Assembly (NCBI RefSeq): GCF_024139115.2
Contig: NC_085141.1
Span: 39,128,120-39,192,119 of the forward strand
Source of the DNA: Armigeres subalbatus
Taxonomy: Eukaryota > Arthropoda > Insecta > Diptera > Culicidae
Length of the DNA: 64,000 nucleotides
Direction of reading: 5' to 3'
Of this stretch, positions 10,733-22,053 are shown in pieces. The notes beneath the pieces are model-generated. The model saw nothing but the letters and a program-made list of their open reading frames with translations. It was not told where the DNA came from and did not search any database. How positions within the stretch are numbered: the first letter of the stretch is position 1; each line of letters starts with the position of its first letter. Position numbers and translations under genes: made by a program.

Positions 10733-10982
10733 CTAGCAGACCCGACGAACTTCGTTTCGCCTAAAATTGATTTATTCTCTGCTTAGTTCTCGAGTTATGT
10801 AGAAATTTCGGTTTCATTTGTATGGGAGCCCCCCTTTCCAAAGGAGGGAGGGGTCTCGAACCATCTTAAGAACCTTCCCCGGCCCCAAAAACCCCTCCAT
10901 AAAATTGTTCACCCCGATCGGTTCAGTAGTTTCGGAGTCTATAAGGTTCAGACAGACAGAAATTCATTTTTATGTATATAGA
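10733..10982 (-). mobile_element. non-autonomous Helitron, copy 2
   Basis: Same structure and length (250 bp) as the element at 8937-9186. Minus-strand 5' TCTATATACATAAAAATGAA, 3' GGGTCTGCTAG, flanked by A and T. Differences between the two are mostly point changes. It sits inside low-copy repeat C. Confidence 0.75.
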
Positions 10983-11155
10983 TTTTTTATCGTTTTTGTA
11001 CTCTCAAATATATATATATACTAATTCGCCATGTGTTTTTGAAACAATATTGTTTACTTGTAAGCGATACTTACTGTCAAAACTTCACCATAATTACAAA
11101 AGTGCACATTTTATCATGTTATTCTTAGTTTTGAACGATTTGTAAGAGGAAAATC

Positions 11156-11476
11156 CTCCTCCTTAGAAAATCCTCCTCCTAGTCTTAGGGGACTCCTTAG
11201 CCGTGTGGTAAGACGCGCGGCTACAAAGCAAGACCACGCTGAGGGTGGCTGAGTTCAATTCCCGGTGCCGGTCTAGGCAATTTTCGGATTGGAAATTGTC
11301 TCGACTTCCCTGGGCATAAAAGCATCATCGTGCTAGCCTCATGATATACGAATGCAAAAATGGTAACTTGGATTAGAAACATCGCAGTTAATAACTGTGG
11401 AAGTGCTTAATGAACACTAAGCTGCGAGGCGGCTCTGTCCCAGTGTGGGGATGTAATGCCAATAAGGAGAAGAAGA
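11156..11476 (+). mobile_element. Feilai-type SINE with target duplication
   Basis: The tRNA-like head starts CCTTAGCCGTGTGGTAAGAC at 11195, with a B-box-like GAGTTCAATTCCCGG. The body contains GGATTGGAAATTGTCTCGAC and the tail is GA-rich (AAGGAGAAGAAGAAG). The direct repeat AGAGGAAAATC flanks the whole insert (11145-11155 and 11477-11487). About 39 bp precede the usual head and include a local duplication of AAAATCCTCCTCCT, probably filler made at integration. The paralogous site at 23.2 kb lacks the SINE. Confidence 0.85.
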
Positions 11477-11712
11477 AGAGGAAAATCAACATAGGTATCA
11501 ATAATGAGGGTATGTTAAACGTTTTCAAGCATGATTTGATCTGAAACCGATTTTTACAATTTGTGATCAATAATCATGATAATAATTGCTAGCTTTTTTC
11601 TACCTTTTTTACAAAATGTTTTGATAAAACGTTTGATTAGGTTCCAAACCAGTTCAAGCAACAAAAGTCTCCACGCATCCTCACGCAATCGTGACTTATT
11701 TTTATTTCAATA

Positions 11713-11829
11713 CTAGCAGACCCGACGAACTTCGTTTCGCCTAAAATTAATTTAATCTTTGATTAGTTCTCGAGTGATGCAGAGGGGGGAATGGGTTTCA
11801 AACCACCTCAGAAACATATATTGCCTTCC
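11713..11829 (-). mobile_element. non-autonomous Helitron, copy 3 (3' end only)
   Basis: Starts with the conserved terminal CTAGCAGACCCGACGAAC in plus orientation and follows the family for about 70 bp. It then diverges (GTGATGCAG followed by a G-run) and ends at the hAT-like element beginning at 11830. The element's own 5' end is not found here. Confidence 0.65.
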
Positions 11830-13156
11830 CAGAGCCGTAGCGTGGATTCCCAGCGCCCTTGGCGAAATCTTGATTGGGCGCCCTTTTCTTACTAAGGAAT
11901 TTCACATTCAAAGAGTAAACAAGATTCATGTAAAGTAAGTAAGATTAAAAGGTTTAGTGGACTTATGATGCTGCAATTAAAAGTCAATATTCAGTGGTAT
12001 CTGGATTAGAGCCCCGAGAATTTTTGAGATATCGACTATTGCAAAATACGTAAGGAACCTCATGATGTCGTATGAATTTCTAGATTTTCGTATGGAATCT
12101 GTAAAAAAATATCTGAAGGATTATTAAAATTAATGAAATTCCTTCATTCACGAATATTATCCACTCCTGTTCATTGAAAGAAGAAAGGTTCAAAATCACC
12201 AATTAATTGCATATTTTTTTATGATTTCTCGAGCCTATGATCGAATACTAATAAACGCATCCACGTTCCGAGTCGTGGGTAGGGCAAATAGGAAATGTCG
12301 ATTTGGGCAACAGCTCTGGTATTAGAATTAGTATTAAGCGATTACCACAGATATTGATTTTGGACTAATCACTATCTCCTTAGAAGGAAGCAAGGCACTC
12401 TCCAACAGTGGAGATTTCATACTAACTTTCGCAAACAACAAAAAAATCGTATGACTGTCAAAGAATCTTTTGGGAGCTCAGAATCCCTTACGGGCCAGAT
12501 CAATAAATTGTGGAGGTTTGCAGAAAAACTTTTTTTTCGGTGGGCTTCTAATAATCCTATGCTTTATTTATCATAACTTCTAAAAAAAATAATTAATCGC
12601 ATTTGCAGATTTCATCAACTTCCATTTTATCCATGGAAAACATTTAGAGTCTAAGAAGTAAAATTTAGACATCTTCGAGCGCTTCCGGGATTATACATTG
12701 TCTGAAGTCCTAAAGAATAATCAGTAGACTATTGCTTTTGGATCCTAGAAACCTCTATAATTATTGTTTAGGCTCTGATTAACTTTAAAGTTACCTTTTG
12801 CTTTTGCTTTCAACTTGTAACTGGTTCCGGAAGTCCTATAGAAAACCGGAATAGCTGTCAAAACTAAGACCAAATCATTCAATATAGTGATGTGGGAATG
12901 AAGAGATATTTTTAATATGCTCTAGACTACATAAAATATCTCTACCATTGGACTTTGCCGGCGGTTATTAATTTGCCTCTTTACCAATGAAGGGTTTGTC
13001 GAGACGAGCCAGCCTAGGGCTGAAAGTCTCGCTAATAAAGACAAAAAATAAATAAAGGGTTTTATTTCTCCTGTCGTAATTCTTGATTTTGGCGCCCCCC
13101 TAAGGGCCGGCGCTCTTGGCGGGGGCCAACCCCGCCAACCGCACGCTACGGCGGTG
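11830..13156. mobile_element. hAT-like non-autonomous DNA transposon, 1.3 kb
   Basis: The left end CAGAGCCGTAGCGTG and the right end CACGCTACGGCGGTG are inverted repeats with two mismatches. GCCTTCC occurs at 11823-11829 and again at 13159-13165, close to an 8-bp duplication as in the hAT superfamily. The subterminal regions carry related GGCGCCC and GGCGGGG runs. The interior is AT-rich with no transposase frame. The 81-codon minus frame at 12922-13167 is a shadow. Confidence 0.65.
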
Positions 13157-13165
13157 TAGCCTTCC

Positions 13166-13771
13166 AACTACTCCACATGCCAGATTTAATTCCATTTGCT
13201 TGATTAATTCTCGAGTTATGGGTCTGTTCAAATATTACGTAACGCAATAGGGGGTGGGGGGTTGTTTTATTTTTGTTACGATTTGTTACGCAAAATATAG
13301 GGGGTGGGGGTCCTTCGAGAAATTGTTACGCGTAGCAATTCAGAAAAAATTTAAATTTTTCAAAAAATATTTATTATCTTCAAAATAGCATAAAATATAC
13401 AAAAAATAATAATTTATTGTATCGTGGTTCAAATTCTACCAAAAACAAGATTTAAAAAAAATGTATTTGCTACGCGTTGCGCATAGGGGTGAGGGTAGTT
13501 CTAAATTTTGTTACAGATTGTTACGAGGGGGTGGGGGGTTCTTAAAAACAACGTTTTTCGCGTTACGTAATATTTGAACAGACCCTATGATGAAATCGGT
13601 GTTTCATTCGTATGGGAGCCCCCTTTCCAAAGAGGGGAAGGGTCTCGCAGAATCTTAAAAACCTCCCATGGCCCTAAAAATCATTGCTTACAAATTTTCA
13701 CAGCGATTGGTTCAATAGTTTCCTAGACTATAAGGGTCAGACAGACAGAAATTCATCTTTATGTGTATAGA
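13166..13771 (-). mobile_element. non-autonomous Helitron, copy 4, split by a MITE
   Basis: From about 13200 (ATTAATTCTCGAGTTAT) and continuing after the MITE at 13589 (GATGAAATCGGTGTTTCATTC), the sequence follows the Helitron family to the terminal TATAGA at 13771, followed by T. The 3' CTAG end is not preserved on the left. The MITE at 13220-13585 splits it, so the Helitron is the older insertion. Confidence 0.65.
13220..13585. mobile_element. MITE family A, copy 2 (inverted relative to copy 1)
   Basis: A 366-bp element with the same GGGTCTGTTCAAATATTACG ends as the copy at 1508-1877. It is flanked by TAT (13217-13219 and 13586-13588), a 3-bp target duplication. Internal order is reversed: the block CAATAGGGGGTGGGG is near the left end here and near the right end, complemented, in copy 1. 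The two copies are similar over their whole length. Confidence 0.85.
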
Positions 13772-14250
13772 TGGGCGATACAAATATTAAATTTATTTTA
13801 TGTCACCCCCCCCCCCCTTCAACTTTCCAAAAATATTGAGGGGGCGAAAAAAAATTGTTTTTTGCGATTTTAGTTTTTTTAAATTTCGAACATGTTTTTT
13901 TCTTGGCACGAAATATGTCATTTATAGACTATACATTTGTCATCAAGAGTATTTCAAATGAAAATAACAGCATATATATATATATATATATATATATCTA
14001 TCGGCATAAATATTCTATATCCTATCCAGGTCACGCATATTAAAGGGACTCTTGCTTACAGATTCCGTCTAAGCTCCCTTGCAATATGTGGCCTACCCAT
14101 TTCCACCAATGTTCTCGAACATCTACATATTTTTATCGGTATTTGATGGTTTTTATGTTGCTCGGCACACGCCATCCAGCTGAATGGTCGTCCGAATTGT
14201 AAATTTTAAACATCATCTGCGTTATCTTTGCCTATGTACCAGGGTTCGTA
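13772..14250. other. gene-free stretch with a (TA)n microsatellite
   Basis: Holds a C-run at about 13807-13817, AT-rich DNA and an alternating TA tract at about 13972-13997. The two short frames running through the TA tract are not credible genes. Confidence 0.5.
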
Positions 14251-14479
14251 ATGCTCACTCAATCTCAGGAGCACAGGATGCTCCCTCACGAAAATTTTCG
14301 GGGAGAAATCGTTTTTCGGGAAATAAAAACTGCCTGGAGAGTAAAAACCATTTTTCGCTCACTTTGATTGCCGCCAAACGTTGGTTTGCTCTTTTTCTTT
14401 CACATTCAAGTCTTCTCGTTGCATCATAAATGCAAATGATAGTAGCTTATGTGGAACAAATAACTTATCACTTCCATAC

Positions 14480-14562
14480 AGATAGCGTGGTGGTGTGGCT
14501 AGAGTAAGCGCATCCCCACAGCTATTGTTGCTACTCTGGGTTCGAATCCCGGCTCGGCCATA
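14480..14562 (+). ncRNA. tRNA-like sequence, probably a SINE head
   Basis: The A-box-like TGGCTAGAGTAAGCG and the perfect B box GGTTCGAATCC (14539-14549) are spaced as in tRNA genes, and the T stem CTGGG/CCCGG pairs. The expected acceptor partner of the 3' CTCGGCC is missing at the 5' side. It therefore looks like a tRNA-derived SINE head or tRNA pseudogene, not a working tRNA. Confidence 0.5.
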
Positions 14563-14699
14563 CAATTTTATAATTGTTCTGTGAAAATTCTCGCGAAAAG
14601 TAAATGAGCGGTTAAAGTGATGAAACGAAAAGGGATTTTCATCTACTAAGCAAGATTTTCGTTTATCTTCCAAGGCTGATTCTAGAGAAAAGATTGATG

Positions 14700-15000
14700 G
14701 GTGAAAGATGATCCTCAAGATGAACAACGAAAAAAGATTCTCCATTGGCCGGAAAAACGTTTGCTTTGTCCTCATTGAAACGAAAAGTCGAAACCTTGCT
14801 ATGTACTCAACACGTTTCAAGATCGAGTGGTACACTCGAACTTTGGTGCGTGAATCAATCCGGTATAGTTTCCAAATACTTCGATAACTCGCAAAGTTAT
14901 CCCCGGCTTGTGGTACCATGTCGATCCCAATTCCCAGTTCGCGATCTGCTGATATCAGAACACGCCCAAATTGATAAAAATGGTGACAAATCAATTTGAC
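14700..15000 (-). pseudogene. LINE reverse transcriptase C-terminal remnant
   Basis: The minus frame over 14359-14994 reads F-G-R-V-L-I-S-A-D near its start, then S-I-W-K-L-Y-R-I-D-S-R-T-K-V-R-V-Y and S-I-L-K. This follows the pattern of the region after the RT core in several LINE clades (F-x-Y-L-G-S-x-I-S-A-D, then I-W-K, then R-T-K-x-R-x-F-x-S). No catalytic motif is left and the downstream half runs into the tRNA-like segment. Clade cannot be set. Confidence 0.35.
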
Positions 15001-15729
15001 AGTACCTAAGTGTCCGAAATTTAACGTGAACAGACTTTATAATATCGTTTCGTGATCATTAGCCAATACTTCAAATTGTATGCCTCGGATGGGTGGTTTT
15101 TGAATAACACTGGCTGAGACTTGAAGACGCTGTTCGAAGTTCTCGAACCAACACTTCAGCTGTCCAAGTCAAAGAGAAATTTGAGGCAATAACCTCCAGA
15201 GCTTTAAATAATCGAATATTTTTGGTGAAGCCCATCGGCCTTCTTTGTCACCCTCACTTCGTACATATTCGTATTCAACTGAACATTGACAATTTCCGAT
15301 CAAATATCAGTCAGTGAGTATTTATTTAGATTTCGTAATCTAATAAATTACTGTAAAACGAAACACTTAAATGATGATTTCAACAATTACCCACATAGAT
15401 CTGACCCCGACGTTAAACTGAGGGGCAGTTTTAGTGCCAAATGTCAACATAATCAAGCCCAATTATGTTTTCTTTAAACGCAGTGACCATTCTCAGTACC
15501 AATCAAATGAATGAATATGTGAAGAAAAAACTGATTAAGTCATTCTATGTTTTGAATAGTCATGCGATGTTTGTCAATATTCGGTCCGAAGTTGCTTCGT
15601 GAAGGTGATTATTCTATGCTCTGATAACCTCCGGTTGCTACAGTCATCCTTTCTTCATCGGTCAGTCCACCCATGCCCACCTGTCCTGTCTCCAGCAGTG
15701 CCCGATTCCCACTTACAGTAATACATACC
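15001..15729. other. gene-free stretch
   Basis: Unassigned DNA with short frames only (for example 15286-15477). No motif, RNA or repeat recognised. Confidence 0.4.
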
Positions 15730-16040
15730 GTTGACGGACTCTACTTTACTTCTCTGATTCTTCACTTTCTTCACCTTTTGCTTCTCTACGCTCCTCAATC
15801 ATCCGTCAGGTTACATCTGTAATCCATTCTTTTCGCTGAGTGAGCAGCTCACCCAAGTTTTCCCCGCCGAATTCGATAAAAGCATTCTTCACTGCCCACT
15901 TATCTTCTACGCTGCCACCTTCCAGAACATCCACTACCCGAGTTCTAAGATCTTCAACGAACGATTTCTTCACAGCTGGATCTTCTGGACGGTCTATTTT
16001 GATTCGTCGCCCGAGCATCTCCTGATACCGCTGAATCCGA
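15730..16040 (-). pseudogene. RTE-like LINE remnant (linker between endonuclease and RT)
   Basis: The minus frame from 16018 reads R-T-R-V-V-D-V-L-E, then K-W-A-V-K-N-A-F-I-E, then R-K-E-W-I-T-D-V-T, a stop, then R-M-I-E-E-R-R-E-A-K. This resembles the linker of RTE-type polyproteins, where a W-x-x-F-K helix is followed by W-I-(T/S)-x-E-T-W and E-R-R. The in-frame stop and missing flanks show it is dead. It is a third RTE-type relic in this window. Confidence 0.4.
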
Positions 16041-16056
16041 GAAATGCGTTTTCGCC

Positions 16057-16160
16057 AATTAAAAATTTCGCCCCTAAAATTTTTGTATGGATCGTCACGC
16101 TGCTCAGAACCCCCCTCCCCCCTAGAGGCGTGACGTACTTTGTGGACGGCCCCTAAATAC
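16057..16160. mobile_element. DNA-transposon end or small MITE relic
   Basis: CGCCCCTAAAATTTTTGTAT and GTGACGTACTTTGTGGACGG followed by CCCCTAAA bracket about 100 bp containing CGTCACGC and GCGTGACG as an inverted pair. This looks like the terminal region of a mosquito DNA transposon. No target duplication was found. Confidence 0.35.
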
Positions 16161-17049
16161 TAGTCCTGCCAACTAAAAGCGGGTCTGGAAGTAAGTAAAA
16201 TGCTGCTGCCTGCAAACATGAGAAGCTGGCGCAGGAGGACCACCTGGCCGACGATGGTAGGAAACCCGCATCAACCGGCGATATTCATTCCCATTTTAAT
16301 ATTTCACAACGCCTGAAGGGAGCAAGGACAAATTCGTGGATGATAGATAAAGACGCGACATGTCAGTCACTCATTGATCCAGCTGATCCTCTCCTAATCC
16401 AGATATAGAGAAAGGTTGATGATTCTCCGACGGCAGCAGGCAGGATTCCGCCTCGGACGATCATGTGAGAACCGTTCTGTCACGCTTTGCATCATGCTGG
16501 AGCAGGTCATTTAATTTCAAGAGTCCCTCCATTTGGTACTGATTGACCACGGAATCGTGAGTGAGTACAAGAGTGAGACAAAGGTACATGTATTATACCT
16601 CTGTTGCTATTTCCCAACGTAGTCGACGAAATCATGGACTTCTCTAGCAGTCTACCTCCATAGAGCAATCGAACGAGATGATGATACTGCTCTACTACCG
16701 CTCTACGCTCTCTACCAAGTAGAGTAAACTTAAAGACCAGGTCGTATGCTCCCACTCAACAAACTCCAACTCCACAGCACAGTAGCAAACAGTGGAGAAG
16801 GTCGAAACCAAAGCCAGCCAACGTCGGACGGCGGACCAAGATCAACATATCCAATCTGTCCAGGTAATGCACCAAACCTCGAATACTCAACTCAATACTC
16901 TGAAATCTGTGATGTTATATATCAGTGAGACTTGGTGCGTATTAGTAGAGATCACATAGATTTGCAAGTATTCATCACCCGAAGTCTATGTTTTACAGCT
17001 CGGGCCTGCTGGTAGGCTCACAACTGGATCCCGAATACTGAGCCCCATC
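16161..17049. other. gene-free stretch
   Basis: Mixed-composition DNA with several frames of about 60-80 codons and no recognisable domain. Possibly old LINE-derived sequence, but I cannot align any part to a known motif. Confidence 0.35.
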
Positions 17050-17265
17050 GACGATACAATATCAACTCCACAGTGTGAATGGGCGTAGACCGACCACAGA
17101 CAACGTTAGAGCAGAGACGAAATCTGCAAGCAAGCGCTGGAAGCCGGCAGGACATCGCAGCAGAGGCAGACCCAGCCACCTGGCGGCAAAACCCTTACAG
17201 AGAAATAAACAAAGTTGATGAGAATGAGACCTGGGCTCAAGTCAAGGATGGAGATCCTTAACATT
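17050..17265 (+). pseudogene. LINE C-terminal tail remnant
   Basis: In one plus frame the translation has G-H-R-S-R-G-R-P-S; in another it has R-E-I-N-K-V-D-E-N-E-T-W-A-Q-V-K. The order (G-R-P-x-x-T-W, then a charged stretch, then T-W-x-Q-V-K) is characteristic of the last residues of RTE-type and related LINE polyproteins. It needs at least one frameshift to join. It lies directly upstream of the RTE copy at 17415 but is a separate, older fragment. Confidence 0.35.
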
Positions 17266-17414
17266 TGCCCCATGTACCCTAAAAGGTGTTCAGAACACAA
17301 GAGTGGGTGTGTGAATGCCACATGTACATGGGTGCTGAGAAAGAAACCAATCCTAGTGCTGTATAGCCTTTGAATTGTGTAACTTTGATTAGCTAAGTAA
17401 TAGAGATTTATTTT

Positions 17415-18609
17415 CGTGAGGGCCGATCTACGACGGATCAAAAGTTTACTCTGAGACAAATCCTTGATAAATTCCGGGAGTACAACTTGCAGACACATCA
17501 TCTGTTTATTGATTTCAAGGCGGTGTACGATTCAGTGAAATGGAGTGAATTATGGCAAGTTATGCTTGAACATGGTTTTCCGGCGAAACTGTTACGGCTG
17601 ATTCGTATGAAGTTGGACGGATTGAAATCAAGTGTAAGGGTTGCGGAAGAAATATCGACGTCATTTGTTACCTTAGATGGATTAAAGCAGGGTGATGCAT
17701 TGTCGAATCTACTGTTCAATATAGCCCTCGAGGGAGCGATTAGGAGAGCTGGCGTGCAAAGAAGCGGTACCATTATCACAAGATCGTATACGCTCCTGGG
17801 GTTTGCGGATGATATCGACATTATCGGGATCGATCACCGTGCCGTGGAAGAGGCTTTTGTACCTTTTAATAAGGAGACAGCGAGGATTGGACTCACGATC
17901 AATACCAGCAAAACGAAGTACATAGTTGCTGGCAATCAACGTGGGTTCAACGTGGGGATGGTGAAAAATTTAAAGTGGTAGAAGAATTTATGTATCTAGG
18001 AACACTAATGATCTGCGATAATGATGTTACCCGCGAGGTGAAAAGGCATATTGCAGCTGCAAATAGGGCTTATTACGGACTTCGTAACCAGCTTAAGTCT
18101 CGTAGTCTGCAAACGAAAACAAAATTTGCGCTGTATACTACTCTGATTCTTCCGGTGGCTTTATACGACCATGAAACATGGACGTTAAAGGAGGCTGATC
18201 GAAGAGCTTTCGGAGTATTTGAGTGTAAGATGCTGCGGACAATACTCGGCGGTAAACAGGAGAACGGTATCTGGCGGCGTCGCATGAATCACCAGTTGTA
18301 CCAGGTGTATAAAGGGCTGGATATTGATAAGCTTATACAACACGGCAGACTACGATGGACTGGACACGTTGTTCGTATGCCGGAAGAACGTCAAGCGAAG
18401 ATATTAATTAGTAAAGAACCCGGAAGAGTCCGCAGGCTTCGTGGAAGGCCGCGTAGACGATGGCTTTTTCCAGTTGAAGAGGACCTGTGGGCGCTCAATG
18501 TTCAGGGTGACTGGAAGCGATTGGCCCAGGGTACTGGAGAAGGGTACTCCATTCGGCGTAGGTTCATCGATAAGCTGTAGCCCATTAAGTTTGATGTATC
18601 AAGTAAGTA
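17415..18609 (+). mobile_element. 5'-truncated RTE-like LINE with 13-bp target duplication
   Basis: The direct repeat AGAGATTTATTTT flanks the element (17402-17414 and 18610-18622). The insert starts within the RT coding region (G-R-S-T-T-D-Q) and ends in a tandem AAGT repeat directly before the duplication. 5' truncation plus target duplication is the signature of LINE insertion by target-primed reverse transcription. It is a different subfamily from the copy at 2553: the proteins align but the tails differ (AAGT versus AATA). Confidence 0.9.
17423..18580 (+). pseudogene. RTE-like reverse transcriptase, C-terminal half, frameshifted
   Basis: The first frame (to 17981) has L-F-I-D-F-K-A-V-Y-D, the G-L-K-Q-G-D block and the catalytic F-A-D-D, then N-T-S-K-T-K-Y. 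It breaks near 17975. The next frame (17975-18580) continues with V-V-E-E-F-M-Y-L-G-T, D-H-E-T-W-T and G-R-L-R-W-T-G-H-V-V-R-M to the stop. Alignment with the 2553 element is continuous across the break, so one frameshift explains it. The endonuclease and RT N-terminus are absent. Confidence 0.85.
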
Positions 18610-18622
18610 AGAGATTTATTTT

Positions 18623-19273
18623 AGAACTTGTTTGGAAGAATGTTTTATTTTTCATAAAACAAGTGGGGCGAAACTCCAAAAAAGCAAGGTTGTTTTCAGT
18701 GTATCTTACCTTGGAGTAAGATAAACCAATATCTGCAACCAGTTACTGATAAGACATCTTAGATCGTGTAAGGATTGGAAAGCGCCCAGGTAGCAATCGT
18801 AGTGCATGAGCCGAAATGGCCTTCTTACGACTATTTAGATACCCCGCAGCTGATCCACGCAAATTTCTTGCATGAGTAACATCCATTGCATCCTCTCTGC
18901 TGGTTTATCCGAAGCCGTATCTATGCCGCTAACAAGTAGCATGGCATTTCAAAATTTTTAAAAACGTGAGCTTGATATGACGAGCTGATATGACGTGCTT
19001 CACCGATTCTACTTCAAACTTCACCTATCTACTCCGCATAGTCCTGGAGGTCTGCAATTCCGAACCTTCATAAAACATCCATGTTCAGACAACAAATCTC
19101 TGATTTCAAAAGTACACCTGACCATTGCCCCAGTACAACCAATTTGAGCTTCATCCTTAACTTAAACAAAAGCTCAACAGCAAAAACTTTCTACGGAATT
19201 TCTACGGAAATAAAATTCCAGTATTTTTTTAATTATATAAAGTTTGTGCTAAGTTCATTACTGAATAAATATA
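18623..19273. other. gene-free stretch
   Basis: AT-rich intergenic sequence with no convincing frame, RNA or repeat. Confidence 0.4.
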
Positions 19274-19463
19274 GGGGTAATGACGGCTTTGGCAGGTTTT
19301 GTTCTATTATTGGCAGGGGGGTTTTTATGATTGATTATGCTCAAATTTGGCCCAAACATTCTTTGCATATCAAAGAATATTGTGGCCAAATTTCATAAAA
19401 TTCGGTCGACAAAAACCCCCCTGCCAATAATAGAACAAAACCTGCCAAAGCTGTCTGTTCCCC
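19274..19463. mobile_element. MITE, 190 bp, about 57-bp inverted repeats, TA flanks
   Basis: The left arm GGGGTAATGACGGCTTTGGC and the right arm GCCAAAGCTGTCTGTTCCCC begin long inverted repeats that also include AGGTTTTGTTCTATTATTGG. Only about 70 bp separate the arms. TA lies at both borders (19272-19273 and 19464-19465), fitting a TA target duplication of Tc1/mariner type. No coding. Confidence 0.8.
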
Positions 19464-19465
19464 TA

Positions 19466-21909
19466 TTACAAATATTCATATTCTTTGCTTTTTCTTAACA
19501 TTCTTTGCTATCATTTTCCATTAAAATTCCAAATTTTTCATGCAATTATTCCTATTTTGGACTTTTTTTTTCGTTTCCTTGTTATTTTTTTATTCCTCCC
19601 CTCGTGTTTTCCAAGAGACAAAGCTCACATTAATTATATTTCGCTTCCAAAGAGTTACACTTTAATGAACATTCATTCGTGATAGGTTAGGGGAAGGTGG
19701 GGAGACTTGTTCCCCGGGAGACTTGATCACCCCCTGTTTTATCGAGAACTAAAGTAATTTTGTTCTAGCGTATTTTTTAGTATAGATCCTCTAGACAAAT
19801 GACCTTTATGAGGTGAGTTATTTTTTGGATTGACAACCTTATTTATCCTGCAGGGCGGTTTGTATGTTTTGACCTTCCTAAAGATTTTATTATTGGCCAC
19901 GCAAAATTTGAACAACTTTTCATAACAATGACCAAATGCTTTCGTTTTTTCACAGCACAAAACCATAAATATGCTCAATGATCTTTACTGATGAAAATGT
20001 CAACATTCCATCAAAGTTTTAGGATATTTGGATTTGAAGTTTTTTCCTCAATATGGGGACACTTAATCCCTCATTACAAAAATTTGGCGAAAAAATAAAA
20101 AAAAATATAAATCTCCTTTCAGGCTTCTAATATTTTGTAGATTTGACAGATTTGATGAAGGCAGGAAAAATTATTTATTGCGTAGCATAGAAAGGGGATC
20201 AAGTCTCCTCAAATTAAAAAAAAAATCCGTGTGCTGTCGAATTTAATAACAAAAATCGTTCATGTATACGCACAGAAATTCGAAAATTCCGCCTATTTTG
20301 AAGTAAAAATATTTAAAAAAAATCTGAGGGCACCTTACACTCTCTCCAAATTATTTAACCCAGTATGGATTCTGGAACAGTATCTTCGTGGGAGTCAAAC
20401 AGTGAATTAATGGCGTTTGTTTGTTTCTACAAATCTACTACAAATTTATATAGTCGAAATAAATAATCAAAATACATCTTTTCGGAAAATTTAGTTAGTC
20501 ATAATCAAAAAATGAAGATTAACATAAGAAAGATCATATTATGATTCCAGTTGAAAATCGAATTTCGAACTCGCGAAAACCGATTTTATTGGCGTTCAAC
20601 TTATAGCGCATCATTGCGCAACTAGTGTACATTGTTCGCAACCAGATGCGCTATACAGCGCACCAGATGCGCAGTAATAAAACTTGCGACTTCTACGAGA
20701 AAAAATGATTGTCGTGAGTTCGAAAATTCTGTTTTGAGCTGCACACATAATACTCACTGGCAAAGCCAGAGGTGGGCATCAAGCACGCAAGCACGCTGTA
20801 CTCATATATGCGGTGGGTCGTTTCGGTATCGTAGAGTAAAATATAACGCGCCTCCACAGCATTTTGATTGCCTTATATGCATATCACATGCCGCCTATAA
20901 AAATACGAGCATATTTTACGGCTATGTCAAATCGTCAAATTTGTACAAAACAAATTACAAACGCACATAATCCAAATATATATTTCGATTAGGACGCTAT
21001 GTCTCTGTCTCTATAGCACTCAAATAAGTGTTATATCCAATTTTATGCAACTCAAGGGACTGTTATGATGGTTATTGAAGCACTCATTCCGTTGGTATAC
21101 TTTCCAGACTTTATGCAATTTTGGGGAACCCTACTCTACAGCTTCTTATTTAAGTATAATTCTACCCCGTGTGACGGTACATAGGATAAAATCTAGCTCA
21201 ACTTGTGGTGACTTCCAGCGTTCATGTAGCATTCTATGCACGCTGTGGTCAGTATGCTCAATAAGAATGAATGGATTAGCATTTCAGTATAACCGTGGCA
21301 TCGGCAACGTGCAGTTCGTTCAGTAAATGTTCGGTACTAGTGGTGATATTTGTATCGCTAAAACACTTAATTTATCAATAGTTACACACTCAAGCTCTTT
21401 CTCGTTTTCAAAATTAAACTTAAAAGTGACAAATTAAAAATTACTCTTTCTATTTTCGGCTATATGATTGTGCATTCCAATAAGGCAAAAGAAATCTTGT
21501 TCTGCGGGCAGTATTGTTCTATAATTGTTGAACTGTCACTTATAAGTTTAATTTAAGAATGTTTTAGGAATTAAGAATGTTCAGGATGATTATTGATTGG
21601 TGTAGTGTATGGGTTTGAGATAATCCGAACATCAAGTTCAACTTGTTTTTTATTTGACGTAGTTATCGTGCTTTGCTTAACCATGCGCGGCTAAATTCGC
21701 GAGAAAGTTAGAAGGCGAAAACAAATAAGAAATGAACACTCTCTCAAAATTCTTTAACCCAGTATGGATTATGGAACAGTATCTTCTTGGGAGTCAAACA
21801 GTGAATTAATGGCGTTTGTTTATTTCATCGAGAAGTTCGGTGTACTACTCCATGCTACATATGAATGAAAACAGAAACATGTGTAATTTCGAGAGAGAAG
21901 ATTTCTCGG
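19466..21909. repeat. gene-free region of duplicated low-copy repeats (D)
   Basis: Segments recur within the window. 20339-20430 matches 21739-21825 (AACCCAGTATGGATTNTGGA, AACAGTGAATTAATGGCG). 20445-20545 matches 23748-23830. 20745-20810 matches 23828-23880. 20820-20990 shares TTCGGTATCGTAGAGTAAAA with 58645. GGGGAAGGTGGGGAGACTTG near 19690 resembles other dispersed mosquito repeats. None encodes a recognisable protein. 20590-20680 holds clustered short inverted GCGCAT motifs. Confidence 0.5.
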
Positions 21910-22053
21910 TTAACTTTTCAAAAGGACCTAAGTAACATTTTTTCATGAATTAATTTGAATAGCGCAATCAACAGAAAAACATGAAAGCTTTTGATTGCAG
22001 TACTCAAATTAATTCATGAAAAAAATGTTACTTAGGTCCTTTTGAAAAGTTAA
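21910..22053. mobile_element. palindromic MITE T, copy 1
   Basis: A 144-bp nearly perfect palindrome: TTAACTTTTCAAAAGGACCT at the left and its complement at the right, with arms of about 57 bp and a loop of about 30 bp. TTAA is at both ends. A second copy at 34651-34795 is closely similar. The phrase GAAGATTTCTC precedes both copies and ATTTCTC follows both, so the true ends may lie slightly outside. Confidence 0.8.

Larger units (their letters stand above)
10668..11712 (+). repeat. low-copy repeat C, copy 1 (carries a Helitron and a SINE)
   Basis: The host sequence here matches 23096-23490 in blocks: GGAGTATTTYAGCCCAA, then ATAGGTATCAATAATG, then CAAACCAGT followed by CAAGCAACAAAA, then CACGCAATCGTGACTTATTT. 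In this copy the match is interrupted by a Helitron (10733-10982) and by a Feilai SINE (11156-11476) that the other copy lacks. Confidence 0.7.

Noticed and set aside
14359..14994. 211-codon minus-strand frame as a host gene
   Set aside because: Part resembles a decayed LINE RT and part is the complement of a tRNA-like SINE head; no coherent protein.
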